Assembly (NCBI GenBank): GCA_905221605.1
Contig: CAJNDS010002064.1
Coordinates: 352,501-416,500, forward strand
Source: Symbiodinium natans
Lineage: Eukaryota; Sar; Dinophyceae; Suessiales; Symbiodiniaceae
DNA: 64,000 nucleotides
Reading direction: 5' to 3'
Shown here: positions 22,415 to 33,300 of the stretch, piece after piece
Layout: each line of letters begins with the position of its first letter
Position numbering within the stretch: the stretch's first letter is position 1
Notes under the pieces: model-generated
What the model saw: the letters and a program-made list of their open reading frames with translations, nothing else
Told to the model about the DNA's origin: nothing
Database searches by the model: none
Translations under genes and position numbers: made by a program

Positions 22415-24175
22415 ATCAAGGCAGCTACCTGCAGATCCAGATCCGCCAGGACGTCCAGGGATCGTTTGGAAAGACTCAGCGCTTCTGGGTAGTTAGGTAG
22501 CCTAAACCCTAAACCCTAAACCCTAAACCCTAAACCCTAAACCCTAAACCCTAAACCCAGTGCTTACAGCTGCGCTCTTCTGTTAGTGCTTGTGGCGAAG
22601 TTGCTGCGTCCGAAGCCAGGGAGCGTTCCAAGTTGGGTCTCAGGCATCGGCACGCCCTATTTAAGACCCTCTGATGCGCATATGAATGGTTGTCAAAGCT
22701 ATGGTCCCTTCTTGGATCCCTATTATTATACGGCACCTGATATTTAGGGTACCCCAAAAGGGATCATAATTTTGACAACCACCCATATAGGGGACCGATC
22801 TGAATCTACACAGCTGACTCGGAACTTGCCTTGCCATGTGTGTGGGTGTGGCAGGAATTGAGCGAAGCGCATCGCAAGCCTCTATTGCCACCCGCATTCC
22901 GCAAACATTGCCTTCTGCGGGTGCCTGGCCAGCTTCTCAGCATTTTCAAAGGGGAGAGCCCGAGGAGGAACATGCCCAAGCACTTCCCCGCAGGCAGATG
23001 ATGGCGAACTCAAGAGCTGGCTTGAGCATCCCTCCCTAAACCCTTGAAAACCCGAAGCCGGCTATGCCCGCTCTTGCCAAGGCTGAAGGATTTGCAGAAG
23101 CAGTTCTCAGCATTCACCAACGCGGTAGGCGAGGCATGATGTGAATCTGCGCAGTGCCGCCCGGGCAACTGTAAGACCCACTTGGCTATACACTGTACAC
23201 TATACGCTATACACACTACACTATACACTATACACTAATTATACACTATACACTATACACTACACTATACACTATACACTATACACTATACACTATACAC
23301 TATACACTATACACTATACACTATACACTATACACTATACACTATACACTATACATATACATATATATATATATACATATACGTACACACACCTAGCCTG
23401 TTCAGAATATATGTATATACATTTGTTATGCATAGCATATAGATATATGTATGCATATGTATATTATAATGCATTTAATATTCTGCATTGTACGTACGGT
23501 ACATGTGATATCAAGGTGTTGTAAAAAAGGTTTAGGGTTCAGGCGGTTTCGGTGTGTGACATTCTAGCCGGCTTCTTCATGCGCAATCTTATGCCACTCT
23601 GTGCCATTCTGTTCTGCCATGGACGATATTCTACGTCAGGCTCCGCCATTTCGTCGAAACCCGAGAAGAAGCGGGTGGTTGAGGACATGGCGGTGGCGTT
23701 GCGGTGGGTACGGCTCGGAGGGTTTGAGGGCTTCATGAGTTTAGGACTGGGTTTGAGGGTTTCAGGGTTTTCGGGTTACAGGATGGAGGATTTCCGATGC
23801 ATCTTACAACAGACATCACGGAGAATCGCCGAGTGACCAGCAAGCGATGGCTGCACGTCGCTGAGACCATTGCAGTTAGCCAAGCAGAAAGAATGAACCC
23901 TAAAAGGCTGTATGGTGCATAACACTTAGTAGAAAATAACGTAGTATAGGGTATATGACCCCAATTTTCGGGCTCGTACCTCAAGAAGCAGGCGGCTCTT
24001 TTTGTTTTGTCTGAAGATGGGCAGGGGGGTTTAACGAAGTTGTTGTTTTCGCTTCTTTCGCTGGTAGATTCTGTTGCGTTCCTGGTACCCCTTCCAGGAA
24101 TTTGATTCGCACATACGGGAGGTGGACCCTTCAGAAATAGCAGCTGAAGAGTGGGTTGAAGTCTATGGTGTGTAG
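22415..24175 (+). CDS. Unidentified multi-exon gene (3' part)
   Basis: Protein-like stop-free pieces on the + strand: 22417-about 22495 (SYQGSYLQIQIRQDVQGSFG), about 22855-23000 (ELSEAHRKPLLPPAFRKH), about 23062-23128 (PRLKDLQKQFSAFTNAV), 23813-about 23880 (ITENRRVTSKRWLHVAETIA) and 24068-24175 (ILLRSWYPFQEFDSHIREVD … EVYGV, then TAG). The last two have clean AG acceptors and strongly protein-like composition; the terminal one is acidic. I recognise no domain. It could be a separate gene or, less likely, the 3' end of the kinase transcript. A family D element and a heptamer microsatellite sit between the pieces. Confidence 0.45.
22679..22788. repeat. Inverted-repeat element, family D
   Basis: CATATGAATGGTTGTCAAAG at the left and the inverse 'ttttgacaaccacccatat' at the right; 'atggtcccttcttggatccc' pairs with 'gggtaccccaaaagggatcat' inside. 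About 110 bp. Confidence 0.75.
23187..23392. repeat. Heptamer microsatellite (CTATACA)n grading into (AT)n
   Basis: About 14 clean CTATACA units at 23273-23354, with imperfect flanks and a TATATA tail. The 7-bp period equals that of the telomere-type tracts although the sequence is different. Confidence 0.9.
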
Positions 24176-25652
24176 GGGCATACATAGGCACGCAGGGTTT
24201 TGTAGTTTAGGTGTCCAGCTTTTGCAAGTGCAAGTGAGGGTTTCGAAGGGCTAAAGGCGATTTGTGGTGGGCATGACTGCCCGCATCCTGGTGTCTCGCT
24301 TCAGAAAAGATTGTGCAAAGGCCTTCCGACCAGTATTCATTCCGTTAAACATGTTAAATCAGCGGCAGTCTCTGGTATGAAAAGTCCTACTGGTGGCTTC
24401 TATGGATCCATGGGGTGTCAGCATATTCACTATGAGATGTTTGTTTTTCTCCAAGCTGGCCTTACTCTAAGCTTATGTCTCCCCGATAGGAAGTCGCTTG
24501 GCCGCAAGTGTGCCCCGAAATTCGATGGTTTTGAATGTATCCCACCGTATTACTTTCTTTACTTTGTCTGTATTCCTGAAGCGGCTACATCATTGTTACT
24601 TGTCGACAGGTCGCGGCCTCAGACACACAGTGCAGAAAAAATTAGGGTCCCTTTTTGGGTCCCCTAGATAGTATGGCCCGGTTTAAACACTGACCCCAAA
24701 AAAGGGACCTCGATTCAGAGAACTTGGGTTCCAGGCACCCACGCTACCAAGCTACTCAACATATGCACACGCCGCGCGTGTTCCATTTTCTTTGGACCGA
24801 ACACAATCACAAACTCAAGGACCAGGCTTAGCTGCAGACTAGATGGTTCTGGGGTATGGTCGGTGGTTTTCTGTTTATCGTCAGGACTCTAAACCCGAGA
24901 AGCTGAGACCCGCTGGACCCTAAACCCTAAACCCTAAACCCGAAACCCTAAACCCTAAACCCTAAACCCTAAACCCTAAACCCTAAACCCTAAACCCTAA
25001 ACCCTAAACCCTAAACCCTAAACCCTAAACCCTAAACCCTAAACCCTAAACCCTACACCCTAAACCCTAAACCCTAAACCCTAAACTGCACCAATGTGAC
25101 ATCTGACATCTGAGCCATCAAGAACCCTATCCTCAATATTCCTAGGCGTGCAGCCAACAGCATCCTCGATCGACACAGCAAGAACTACATCCACAATGGG
25201 AATGCTACAAACGCCGCAGGAGCAAAAACCGCACAATCTCACAATGACAGCTGTCAAGCCCTTAACTCCCTTGTTCGGGTGTTCTTGAGATGCAGTACGG
25301 TTCTGAAATCTATAGGCGGACTTCGGGTGGCCTTCAGAGAAACACTCAAAAGGCCACGCAAGCATTTTTTCTAGAAGTCTTGTCGGGAATATTTGGCGAT
25401 GCCAGTTTTTTGTGGCTTTCATGGCTCCAGGGTTCTAGCCTGAAGGTTGTACCCTGAAGGTCGACCCGATTAGACATGGTTAAGTTAATGGGTCATGTGT
25501 CCTACTTGATTGGGTCCTGATGATATTGGGTCCTCATGAAGGGTTCCAGGCCCCACTGATATAGGTATCCAGGGCTGTGTATTCGGCAACAAGCCCCTAA
25601 ACCCTAAACCCTAAACCCTAAACCCTAACCCTAAACCCTAAACCCTAAAGCC
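24176..25652. other. Interval with a family E element, a long telomere tract and ambiguous ORFs
   Basis: 24639-24723 is a family E element (AAATTAGGGTCCC…GGGACC). 24735-24895 is GC-balanced sequence open in several + frames after an AG acceptor, so an exon is likely but the frame is not decidable. 24918-25087 is a telomere tract. 25090-25440 is open on both strands (minus: 113 codons; plus: LDRHSKNYIHNGNATNAAGA); it may hold an exon, probably on + like its neighbours. 25575-25648 is CCCTAAA-type. Confidence 0.4.
24918..25087 (-). repeat. Interstitial telomere-type tract (CCCTAAA)n
   Basis: About 24 units, nearly all perfect, with one CCCGAAA and one CCCTACA variant. Confidence 0.95.
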
Positions 25653-26150
25653 ATGTTCCTGCTCTCCTTGATAACGAAGCGATGCTGTTTGGAAGTGCCG
25701 AGTGGAGGGGACGAGGCAGAATTCCGGGATGTGGAGAAAGATCCTCGTCCGGATGGTGTAGATTTTGCTTCAGGAGATGAGGCTCCTGGTGAGCCAGACC
25801 ATATGAAGGTTGGTCCAGGAGATGGTGACCTCACTGAACTTCACAATGATCTGACAGCGACTGTTGAGGTCATGTTGGAAGATGGCTTGGAGGATTGGCA
25901 AGTGCTCTATCCGAACCAAAGCCTGAAATTTCAGCGATCCTCACGTCCCATCTCCGTACGGCTTAGGGATGAGCATGACATCTCCGGAAGTTGTAAAGAG
26001 ATGCCGTGCTCTTCAACACATCAAGTCTCAGAAATCTTTGCGGCCTTGGGCTCAGAAGCCGCCAAGTTCATCGAGAAAGAGCCTGATGCTGATTTTGACA
26101 CGAGCTCTTGTTTTTCTCTAATCTTCAGTATAGCTAGTACTTCCTGCTAA
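25653..26150 (+). CDS. Hypothetical acidic protein or 5' exon of the next gene
   Basis: A 165-codon open frame from an ATG at 25653, rich in Asp, Glu and Gly (…SGDEAPGEPDHMKVGPGDGD…), with no recognisable domain. It starts right after a CCCTAAA tract. It probably forms an upstream exon of the gene at 26265-27624, because that gene's first visible exon starts after an AG at 26264 and its upstream frame is closed. In that case the coding part would stop at a donor before the TAA at 26148-26150. Base composition matches the neighbouring exons. Confidence 0.45.
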   Translation: MFLLSLITKRCCLEVPSGGDEAEFRDVEKDPRPDGVDFASGDEAPGEPDHMKVGPGDGDLTELHNDLTATVEVMLEDGLEDWQVLYPNQSLKFQRSSRPISVRLRDEHDISGSCKEMPCSSTHQVSEIFAALGSEAAKFIEKEPDADFDTSSCFSLIFSIASTSC

Positions 26151-26264
26151 ACTAGGGTTCCTTCAGAGGGGGTTGTTATGAAGAGAACCGCATAAAAGTG
26201 TACGCCCAAAAACCCAGAGGATACCTTTGCAACTCTATTCTTCGGGGGCCGCAAAGCCGTGTTA

Positions 26265-27624
26265 GGAGCAGTACCTCATTGAGAAAGAAGGCCACCTCCG
26301 ACGGGCACGTGAGCAGAAGCTGAAGGAGAAGGAATTCCAGGGAATGGATCACATGATACGAGGCGATTGGCGATTGTCTCTGTATCCCTCAGTGTTCCTT
26401 GTTGCTTTCGTGACCGTTTTGACAATTTTCCAGCCGTCAGAGTTGGCAGATGCCGTCTATGTAAGTGTGGCAGCAGCTACAGTCTACTGGGGCATGTGTC
26501 ACTTCGTGGCTTATTTGTGGTCCTATCAGGAAACCTGGAACTCTGTCGCTCGATCGCTTGATGGAGGTGCGGGGCGTAGACTCCGCAGCCACCACGTCTG
26601 TTTCTTTGGTATCCCTTCTTTGGCTCTGTGTTTGTCAACAGGCGGTCTCATTGCAATCACGGTCCTTCATGCAACTCGTGGATTCTCGTGGTCTGTGCCC
26701 ATTTTGTGGGGCATCTTCCCGGTCTGCTGTGGTGGCTGTCTCTGTTGGTGCTGGTGCTGGAAGTCCAGCAGCGATATCGACCAGCTGTTCAAGATGGAGA
26801 TAAAAAGAGAAGCTCGTCAACATACGATTGTCTTCGAGGGCAGCGTTCTCCCGGGCAAGGGCAAACCCTGCGTTTGCTCCTGGCCAGGGAAGCTTTGTCA
26901 TAGTTGGGTAACATTTTTTGCATTTTTAAGGGTACTTAAACCCAATAAGGAATAAACATACAATTTTTCAATATAATCCCAACGACGAACTAGGAAATAT
27001 GAATCCGCTTGGGAGTCGCTGGTGGAGCGGAGCCGTGCAGGTGGCCTCAGCGCTGCCGTGGTGTTCCTTCCTGAGGGATCCAAGGACTTCGGCGTCCACG
27101 ACGCAATCCCGGCTGCTGAGAAGGCGCAAGGGCTCGGAGGCGAATGCTGGTGCGTGCCCCTCTATGGTAAGAAGAGACCGTGGGGCTGCAGATGGTGGAC
27201 TCGCTGGATAGCGAACATCGAGAAGGCTGTCAAAAATGAGGCTGAGTTGCAGGTATATTTCTTTGCAAAGATGAAGGGCAAAGGCAAGGTGCAGTCCTTC
27301 GCTACAGCTGGTGCAGAGAGTTTGCGTCGAGAGGCCCTTCAAAGAAAGAAGAAGAAATTCTTGAAGACACAGGAGTTTCAGAGAGCACAGGAGGCGGGCC
27401 TAGATGGCCTTTGCAAAAAGTCAGGCAATGACTCCTCCTCACAATACTCGCGTGAGGTTCATCGGCTTTTCCTTGCCTGGCTTCCCAACGCAGATCGAGA
27501 GTTCCTTGAGGCCTCCGAAGGCCTAGGCAATTCCCAAAAGGCCGAGGTAGCTTGGCTTGAGAGGAAGGGCTATGCCTATACAGAGGTTGAGATTGATGTG
27601 GCTGAATGGGTGGAGATCGAGTAA
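26265..27624 (+). CDS. Four-helix membrane protein with a conserved-looking C-terminal domain, unknown function
   Basis: Two exons, 26265-26888 and 26994-27624 (TAA). Exon 1 opens with a charged coiled-coil-like stretch (EKEGHLRRAREQKLKEKEF), then four hydrophobic segments: LYPSVFLVAFVTVLTIF, VYVSVAAATVYWGMCHFVAY, FFGIPSLALCLSTGGLIAI and WSVPILWGIFPVCCGGCLCW. The last is Cys/Trp-rich. Across the 105-bp intron the reading continues in frame (CVCSWPGK|YESAWESLVE), giving a soluble C-terminal part of about 210 residues with LPEGSKDFGVHD, GGECWCVPLYGKK, WWTRWI and LGNSQKAEVAWLERKGY. I recall no named family; its well-formed, low-gap composition suggests a conserved protein. The intron is GA-AG and is occupied by a short dispersed element. 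A membrane location is inferred from the helices. Confidence 0.65.
26889..26993. repeat. GA-AG intron filled by a short dispersed element
   Basis: The whole 105-bp intron is related to a dispersed sequence also seen at 54520-54590: 'catttttaagggtacttaaa' and 'acgaactag' here, 'catttttaaaggtacttaaa' and 'catgaactag' there. The 3' end of the shared sequence supplies the AG acceptor. Exon edges are AGG|GAA and TAG|GAA, a short direct repeat compatible with a target-site duplication. Confidence 0.6.
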
Positions 27625-27726
27625 GAAACATCGTATCTCCACAGCCATGATGCTGGGCAAGTGAAGCCATGTTTCATGCAGCTGGAGGAGGCCCAAGAAG
27701 GATGCCTTCTCAGACAATACTATACT

Positions 27727-28530
27727 CGTGCTAATACTAAATATTGAGTACAAGATACTAAATACTAAATACTAAATACTAAATATTAAATAGCTAAATA
27801 CTAAATACTAAATACTAAATACTAAATACTAAATACTAAATACTAAATACTAAATACTAAATACTAAATACTAATACGAATATTAAGACCAAGAAAAAGA
27901 CTAGTACTGCATTAATATTAATACTAATACTAAGACTATAAGAATAATTCTAATGCTATTGTTAATACAAATACCAATACTAGTATTAATACTAATACTA
28001 ATACTAATACTAATACTAGTACTAATACTAATACTAATACTAATACTAATACTAATACTAAAATTAACACTAGTACTAATACTAATACTCATACTCATAC
28101 TAATACTCATACCAATATGAATTTTAATACGAATACGAATAAATACGAATATTAGTACTAGTACTAGTACGAACACTAACACTAACACTAGCACTAATCT
28201 ACTACTAATACTAATACGAATACTAAGACTAATACTAGTACTAATTTTTAATACCAATACTAATATGAATACTAATACGAATATCAATACTTATACTAAT
28301 AGTAATACTAATATAATACCAACACCAATACCAATACCAATACCAATACCAATACTAATACTAGTACTAATACTAATACTGCTACTAATAAGATTCCAGT
28401 ACTAGTGCTAATGCGAATACGAATATTGATATTGATACTACTACTCATACTCAGACAACTACCAGTACTAATATTAATACGAATACAAATACTAATACCA
28501 ATGCTAGTTAATACTCATACTATACTATAG
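27727..28530. repeat. AT-rich microsatellite: (ATACTAA)n heptamers, then (TACTAA)n
   Basis: 27746-27870 is a 7-bp ATACTAA array; it passes into about 600 bp of 6-bp TACTAA/TACTAG/TACGAA variants. It follows the stop codon at 27624 by about 100 bp, marking the gene boundary. Minus-strand Ile/Ser/Val-rich readings are artefacts. Confidence 0.95.
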
Positions 28531-28718
28531 TATGGTATGCCGATGAAGCTGTGTTGTTTTAAGACGTTGGGCGGGCATGCGCATCCGCGGAACTCGATAC
28601 TGCTGCACTTTGAGCTAAGAGATGAACGCTGACCAGCTCTTAAGGAGCTTGTCGCGAGTGAGCTACGGGGCTCACCGGTTTCGATATGCTCCGCTCCTAT
28701 CAAAAAGGGTTATCAGGA

Positions 28719-28831
28719 GTATGGGCATTTCCCAACATAGGGGTACCCTTTTGGGGTTCCCTTTACGGGGTTAAGGGGGTTCTATTCTATCTGGTGTAAA
28801 AGGGTACCCCTACTGTTGGAAACGCCCATAT
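28719..28831. repeat. Inverted-repeat element related to family C
   Basis: ATGGGCATTTCCCAACATAG at the left and its inverse 'tactgttggaaacgcccata' at the right, with inner 'gggtaccc' pairs. About 113 bp. Confidence 0.7.
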
Positions 28832-28911
28832 GTGAAAGCCTTCAGGTGGTTGCAACTCAGGGCTTGCGGCATTCTAGCCTACGCCTTCAGCTGCCAAGAG
28901 CCTGTCAGGGT

Positions 28912-28995
28912 TGGTTTAGGGTTTAGGGTTTAGGGTTTAGGGTTTAGGGTTTAGGGTTTAGGGTTTAGGGTTTAGGGTTTAGGGTTTAGGGTTTG
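28912..28995 (+). repeat. Interstitial telomere-type tract (TTTAGGG)n
   Basis: About 11 perfect units with no interruption. Confidence 0.95.
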
Positions 28996-30180
28996 GATTC
29001 TTCTTTCAGAGGGTGATTCCCCGTTTCCGAGCAACGCCCAGCAGCTGGTTGCCCAAAGCCCCAGAAGTCTTTGTAAGAACCTCAGCCTGGTCCAGGGTTT
29101 AGGGCTTAGCGTCTGGAGTAGTTCGCACTGCGGTGGGGAGGCCATGTACTTGCTGGCCATGTGGAAAGCCCAAAACCTTCTTTACTCTAGCCTTAGCTCC
29201 TGCCGCCTTACTTGAACTATAAAATGCTAAAATATGGTGTGCTGTAGTACAGTATGGTATAAAAAAATCCCTAAACCCTCATAAACCCGAAATCCAAGTG
29301 GGTACACAAGTTTTGGTTTCCAGCAGGTGAACTTACTGCTTTGGTCGCTGCCTTGAGCAAAGGGTGTAGGGTCGAGGCCAACTACTTCAAGACACTAAGT
29401 AACCCGAAAGCCTGCGTTGTGGAGCTTCCCAGAAATCATAACTGACTGCATGATCTACCATATACTCCACTATCGTACATTACAGTCTACTACAGTCTAC
29501 TATGGTTTCTAGTACAGCGTTTACAGCACTGTTTCTGTTGAGCTTACCGCAGCAGACGACTAGCTCGCGCAGGCAAGCGGCAAAGACTTCGGTGCTCACG
29601 GTGGTGTTGTAGTAGCAGGTTCTTATTCTATACTTGCGCACTGTGTGAGGAAATCTCCAGCTTGCCGCCGCAGCAAAACAAACCTTCGGGGGGCTACGTC
29701 AGGGCCTGAGCATGCAGCATGATGCAGCACCTGGGGTTCTCGGCAGTGTAGATGGCATTGTTTGTCTTCTTGGTTGCAGTCTAGCATCGAGGCCTGCAGT
29801 GGTGTGTCAGAATTTTCGCTGTCGCAGGTTGCTCACTCTCTATAAGATAGTACGATTGCATACTGTTTCTTACATATCTTGCAGCGTGCTGAGCAGTTCG
29901 GCCGGGTGAGCGTGGCAGGATGGTTCCGAAAGCCCAAGCCGTGCTGCCAAGGAGAATTCAGCACTAATTTCTTTGTTGAGCTATTGGGCTTAGGGTTTAG
30001 GGTTTAGGGTTTAGGGTTGCAACAGGCGCAGGTAGGAGCAGGTCAACTGGCACTTCTTTGGAACCGCAAACAGAATGCAGCACTAGGGGTTTTGAGCCCC
30101 TAAACCCTAAACTCTAAACCCTAAACCCTAAACCCTAAACCCTCAATGAGCTCTGAGTCTTCGAGATGCCCAGCTCAGAA

Positions 30181-30280
30181 GTTCTTTCGACTTAGTAAGT
30201 CTACTTCGTACCCCCTAAGAACCCTTATTACAAGCCCCATAACCCACCTTATTAACCCTACTTACCAAGTCAAAAGGGCT
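30181..30280. repeat. Inverted-repeat element, family H, + copy
   Basis: Starts near TTCTTTCGACTTAGTAAGTC and ends CTTACCAAGTCAAAAGGGCT. Its sequence reappears inverted at 30526-30630 and again, degraded, at 56831-56915. Confidence 0.7.
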
Positions 30281-30339
30281 ACCCTAAACCCTAAACCCTA
30301 AACCCTGAACCCTGAACCCTGAACCCTGACTAAAATCCC

Positions 30340-33300
30340 CGCAACCCACCTTGCTGGGCTTCCCAGAGGAGCCAACTCCAAGCCAAGTTTTCCGAGAGAA
30401 GCACGTGCTGGAGGAGCGTGGGGGGATTCCAATGAGAAAGGGGGGTTTAGGGTTCAGGGTTTAGGTTTAGGGTTTAGGGTTTAGGGTTTAGGGTTTAGGG
30501 TTTAGGCCTTCAACCCTACTAGGAAGCCCCCTTTTGACTTAGCAAGTAGGGTTAGTAAGATGGGTTACGGGGGGGTTATAATGGGGGTTCTAGGGGGGTA
30601 CTAAGTAGACTTGCCAAGTCAAAAGAGCTCCGAAGTAAAGCCATCTAAACCCTAAACCGCTCCGCGCTTTGCGCGGAGCACACCGAACACGCCCCTTAAG
30701 GTCAAAGCTTCGTGGCATCTCACAGCTGTTAACTTTGCAGCTTAAGAAAGGGAATATGTCCCAGTATTTAAGGTGCATTACCCGCTTTAAAGGATACAAA
30801 GGCTGCTCCAGGACAATTCTGGTCTAGGGTTCTGGGTTGTAAAGTCGGGCCCCCGAAAGCTCGACGACCTCAGGACGACGAGCCGATCATCCCGGCCAAA
30901 ACCAGCCAGCCTTGGCCGGGGCAGGTCATGGAGAAGGACGCCCAGTTGCCCTCCAAAGGGGTTCTTGTGAGTTTGAGCGTGCTAGTTGGGATGCCATCCT
31001 TCCGGAAGGATTAGGGCTGGTTCAGAGAGGGAAAGCTTGAAGACCCCTAAACCCCTAAACCCAAAACCCTAAGTTCAAACTCTGCTTTTGGCCTGCAGGT
31101 ACTGGATCTGGATGCCCTCTTGAAGAATGAGCTGCAGCAGGAGGCAGGAATGCTTGGAGTGCACATGTACCCTAAAGCCTAAACCCTAAACCCGAAACCC
31201 GAAACCGTGAATCATGACGAGCCTGACAAAGCTTGGCGTCAACGTAAACCCTGATCTGATGGAGCCATTGAAGCCCTAAACATGCTGAGGGTCCAGAGCC
31301 TGCCTGCCCTAAACCCTAAACCCTAAACCCTAAACACTAAACCCTAAACCCTAAGCCCTAAGCCCTAAGCCCTAAGCCCTAAGCCCTAAGCCCTAAGCCC
31401 TAAGCCCTAAGCCCTAAGCCCTAAGCCCTAAGCCCTAAGCCCTAAACACCAACTTTGTTTCGGGCAGGTGCTGTCAGAAAGAAAGGCGCCGCCAGACATC
31501 AGTGTGGGCCAAGCCCGATCCATGCCAGGACTGGAATGGGCTTGAATGAGCTGGATTTAGGGTTTAGGGTTTAGGGTTTAGGGTTTAGGCTTTAGGGTTT
31601 AGGGTGGAGCATGTCTGCGAAACTCTGACTGAGTTCCTGAATGCCGGAACAAAGAAGGAAACCCTAAACCCTAAACCCTAAACCCTAAACCCTAAACCCA
31701 GGAACCCAGGCCATCCTGTGAACGTTGGACACGTGGCTTCCGCAGAGCCTCCTAATCCACAGGACAGGCGCTGATGAACTTGTCCAGCACGGCGAAGCCG
31801 ATGTGCCCATTCGATGACATCCTTCCCCCAGAATCACCGCAACTTGTGGCTCCCCCAGCACCTGGCCAGAAAATGTTCCTGTCAAGAGTTTTCTCTTGCA
31901 CGCTATGTGTGCATTGCGGCGTGATGCTGTGTGATATAATCTAAAGGGACCCAGGGGCCATTTTTGGCAGGCCTCAGTGTTTTGCGATATTGCAACCTCC
32001 GAGGATCTGGATCCAGCAGTGGAGGAGAATGCAGGGGACGCTGACAGCACGGCGAGGCAAGGCGTGCATAAGGTGCCAAGGAGTGCTTAGGGTTTAGGGT
32101 TTAGCGTTGAGGGTTTAGGGTGTGACTCAGCACAATGCCGCTGTGGATCGCAGGGCGTACGTGGGCCAGCAGATGGAGTTCTGGTCCAAGACCGCAAGTA
32201 GATGGATACCATGTGCTGTTCTCAGCTGATCTAAGGGTAGTTTCGTGGGCCCTTAATATGGTCATTAGTAATCTCCGTTAAAGGGTTCTGATGTATGAGC
32301 CCTTATCATTTGTGTAGAGTATACAAGAGGTATATAAGGGGTCCCTTTCTAGGGCCCACTAAGGGACGATGAAACTACCCTAAGCTGCACGGGGATGTTG
32401 CGCACAACTCCTGGGGGGGCTTTGTGGCCTGGCCATTGAGGTGAAGTCATCAATGTTCGAAGTGACACAGCCATCATGGTCAATGTCAAGCCGAACACGT
32501 GGCTGACGGCAGAGGCAGAGAAGCAATCAAGATGACACGTTTGAGCAACCTTACCCCTCAAGCCTAAGCACCCTAATCTCTAAACCCTAACCCCAAGACC
32601 CTAAACCCCCAAACCCTGGTCGACAACCGAATGTCTACATAGTTGCTGGGGTTCAACCCTAAACCCGAAACCCTAAACACTAAACCCTAGTTTTTTTTTG
32701 GGTTTCGGGGTTTGGGAATTTTGAGCCCCAAACATCCCCAACACCCTGAGCCTACAAGCATCCCAAAGTCTAGGGTTTCGGGTTCAGGGTTTAGGGTTTC
32801 GGGTTTAGGGTTTAGGGTTTAGGGTTTAGGGAACCCTAAATCAGCACCCTGAAGCCCGTGAAAGCGCAGGATCAGGCCCGGAGGCTACGCGCCTCTCAGG
32901 CGCAGCGCTCCCCTGACATCTCGCCCACGCCGGACCCGCACAAGGCCGGGAAATGGGTTGAGGGAAGGGTTTAGGGTTTAGGGTTTAGGGTTTAGGGTTT
33001 AGGGTCTAGGGTCTAGGGTCTAGAGGGTTTGGGGTTTTGGGGTTGAAGAGAGGGTTTAGGGCCTGTAGGGTTTAGGGTTTACAGGCAAAGCCTCCATCTT
33101 GCTGTTAGGGTTTGCCAGCATCACCCCCGGGCCCCCCCTGTTCGAGGTTTCCTTCCTAAGTCGACAGCTAAGTCGTTTTAATCTCCAAGTTTGAAGAATG
33201 CACACCATGTCTGTAGCATCAGTCTTCTACATCATGGTCCTTTTTGGGCACCCCACATATACGAGGCCACCTTCTCGCAGGCAGGAATTCTACCCCGACG

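Larger units (their letters stand above)
28531..30339. other. Gene-poor interval with repeats and weak candidate exons
   Basis: Holds inverted-repeat elements (28719-28831, 30181-30280), telomere tracts (28912-28995, 29988-30018, 30095-30145, 30283-30330). Weak + candidates are about 29111-29160 (SSHCGGEAMYLLAMW), 29326-29445 (AGELTALVAALSKGCRVEAN) and 29886-29965 (AEQFGRVSVAGWFRKPKP). They may belong to the 5' part of the gene at 30340-36912, but no domain is visible. Confidence 0.35.

Noticed and set aside
23141-23524. Tyr/Thr/Ile-rich ORF
   Set aside because: It is the CTATACA microsatellite; the period gives the amino-acid pattern.
27901-28287. 128-codon Ile/Ser/Val-rich minus ORF
   Set aside because: It is TACTAA-type microsatellite sequence.
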